NCBI GenBank assembly: GCA_024742285.1
Contig: JANSYR010000010.1
Coordinates: 124,001 to 188,000 of the forward strand
Reading direction: 5' to 3'
DNA length: 64,000 nt
From: a bacterium
GTDB taxonomy: Bacteria; Myxococcota_A; UBA9160; UBA4427
This document shows positions 63,448-64,000 of the stretch, piece after piece. Under the pieces are notes generated by a model, which was not told the DNA's origin, made no database searches, and worked only from the letters and a program-made list of their open reading frames with translations. A program made the translations under genes and the position numbers. Numbering within the stretch: the first letter of the stretch is position 1; the number at the start of each line of letters is the position of its first letter.

Positions 63448-63877
63448 GGCGTCGTTCCTGGTCGGCGCGGGAGCGCGTGGGTCGGGGGCCGCGTCGAGCG
63501 CGCCCGGGGTCGTGCTGGGCCTCGCTCGATTGCAAGCCGGGGACCAACTCTGCGACGCCAGGCGGCGCCTGGGGCGGTCTCTGGCGCGCGATTCGGAGCC
63601 CGGGGTCGAGGATCGGAGTCGCTGCACCCGACCGGATCGTCGCTCGACACCCCGATCACGTTTCGAGCGGGCATGCGACTTGCTAACCCTGCGGGCGTTG
63701 CGTTCGCGCGAGGCGGGAGCGGCGGGTCCGGAAGGCCACGGAAGGCATGATCGACGCGGTTCCCGGGTCGGCCTGGACCGTGTCCGTCGTCTTCGCGATG
63801 GTCAGGGCGACCACCGCACGTTCGAGGCCGGGCGCAGCGTGACGACGGACCTTCGTCCGGTGGGGTGACGTACGACG
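63448..63877. other. Intergenic region before the CNNM/DUF21 gene
   Basis: About 430 bp between divergent genes. It should hold the promoters of the DUF2126 gene (leftward) and of the CNNM gene (rightward). Small open frames are present without SD or recognisable features. I see no clear boxes, repeats or RNA. Confidence 0.45.
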
Positions 63878-64000
63878 ATGGATTTCGAAGCCTTGATTCC
63901 TGCCGAGATCGCCTGGGCGCCCTTCATCTGGGCGGGCATCGGTCTCTGCCTCATCCAGTCGGGCCTCTTCTCGGGACTCAATCTCGCCCTGCTCGGTCTC
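63878..64000 (+). CDS. CNNM/DUF21 transporter, N-terminal fragment cut by window edge
   Basis: 41 codons are visible from an ATG at 63878. After a short amphipathic start (MDFEALIPAEIAWAPF) comes a membrane segment IWAGIGLCLIQSGLFSGLNLALLGL, the pattern of the first helix of CNNM/DUF21 proteins, which handle Mg2+ or other divalent cations. The S-G-L-N-L-A-L core matches the family. The C-terminal CBS and CorC-like parts would lie outside the window. Assignment rests on one helix. Confidence 0.68.
   Translation, partial: MDFEALIPAEIAWAPFIWAGIGLCLIQSGLFSGLNLALLGL

Noticed and set aside
63440-63868. Plus-strand ORF in the intergenic region before the CNNM gene
   Set aside because: It overlaps the start of the DUF2126 gene region, has an Arg-rich composition typical of noncoding high-GC frames and no SD or domain.

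Overview
This window is a high-GC chromosome segment from a Gram-negative bacterium. Evidence for an outer membrane is a TamA-type beta-barrel protein, TamB, a second predicted barrel protein and several lipoproteins with lipoboxes. The mix of Rieske oxygenases, P450s, CoA-transferase, acyl-CoA dehydrogenase, Baeyer-Villiger monooxygenase and DUF1214/PQQ genes suggests a myxobacterial, 'deltaproteobacterial' or Binatia-like heterotroph that oxidises hydrophobic or terpenoid/steroid-like compounds. That placement is inference; no rRNA or other phylogenetic marker is present. I saw no tRNA, rRNA, CRISPR array or prophage.

Layout. 1-3.4 kb: exported alpha/beta hydrolase (cut by the window edge) and exported D-aminoacylase-like amidohydrolase, minus strand, overlapping ATGA. 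3.7-7.2 kb: plus-strand aldo/keto reductase, ADP-ribosylglycohydrolase, and a nucleotidyltransferase-like/methyltransferase fusion. 7.3-9.1 kb: TetR plus Rieske oxygenase. 9.2-16.6 kb: SDRs, MFS transporter, lipoproteins and an exported DUF3604 protein. 16.6-24.8 kb: molybdopterin oxidoreductase, then a plus-strand run of zinc alcohol dehydrogenase, amidohydrolase, lipoprotein, CoA-transferase and Baeyer-Villiger monooxygenase. 24.8-26.0 kb: an insertion sequence with terminal inverted repeats and a target duplication, inserted exactly at the stop codon of a small repeat protein. 26.0-34.5 kb: acyl-CoA dehydrogenase, P450, epoxide hydrolase, thioesterase, pyruvate carboxylase.

34.9-42.5 kb is a compact oxidative module. 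A leaderless-looking tetR is followed by a CYP51-like P450, a DapB-like reductase, a Rieske oxygenase and a [3Fe-4S] ferredoxin on the minus strand. Divergently lie a DUF1214 protein and a PQQ-type lipoprotein dehydrogenase. The two arms share an AT-rich operator/promoter. CYP51 plus a Rieske oxygenase plus its electron carrier resembles a sterol/triterpenoid demethylation set, but no cyclase is in the window.

42.5-55.6 kb is an envelope and turgor block. One minus-strand run holds DUF432, MscS, CorA, a barrel protein, a diadenylate cyclase fused to a YbbR-like domain, TamA and TamB, with a large MscK-like channel divergent from it. This links predicted c-di-AMP synthesis, mechanosensitive release, Mg2+ uptake and outer-membrane assembly. 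The cyclase deviates from its RHR motif.

55.8-63.4 kb holds a COG2308/COG2307-type system: circularly permuted ATP-grasp, alpha-E protein, a GATase-II-like/transglutaminase protein interrupted by an in-frame TAG, and a transglutaminase-DUF2126 protein. A CNNM/DUF21 transporter begins at the right edge. Short in-frame tandem duplications occur in or beside four genes and may be a habit of this genome.
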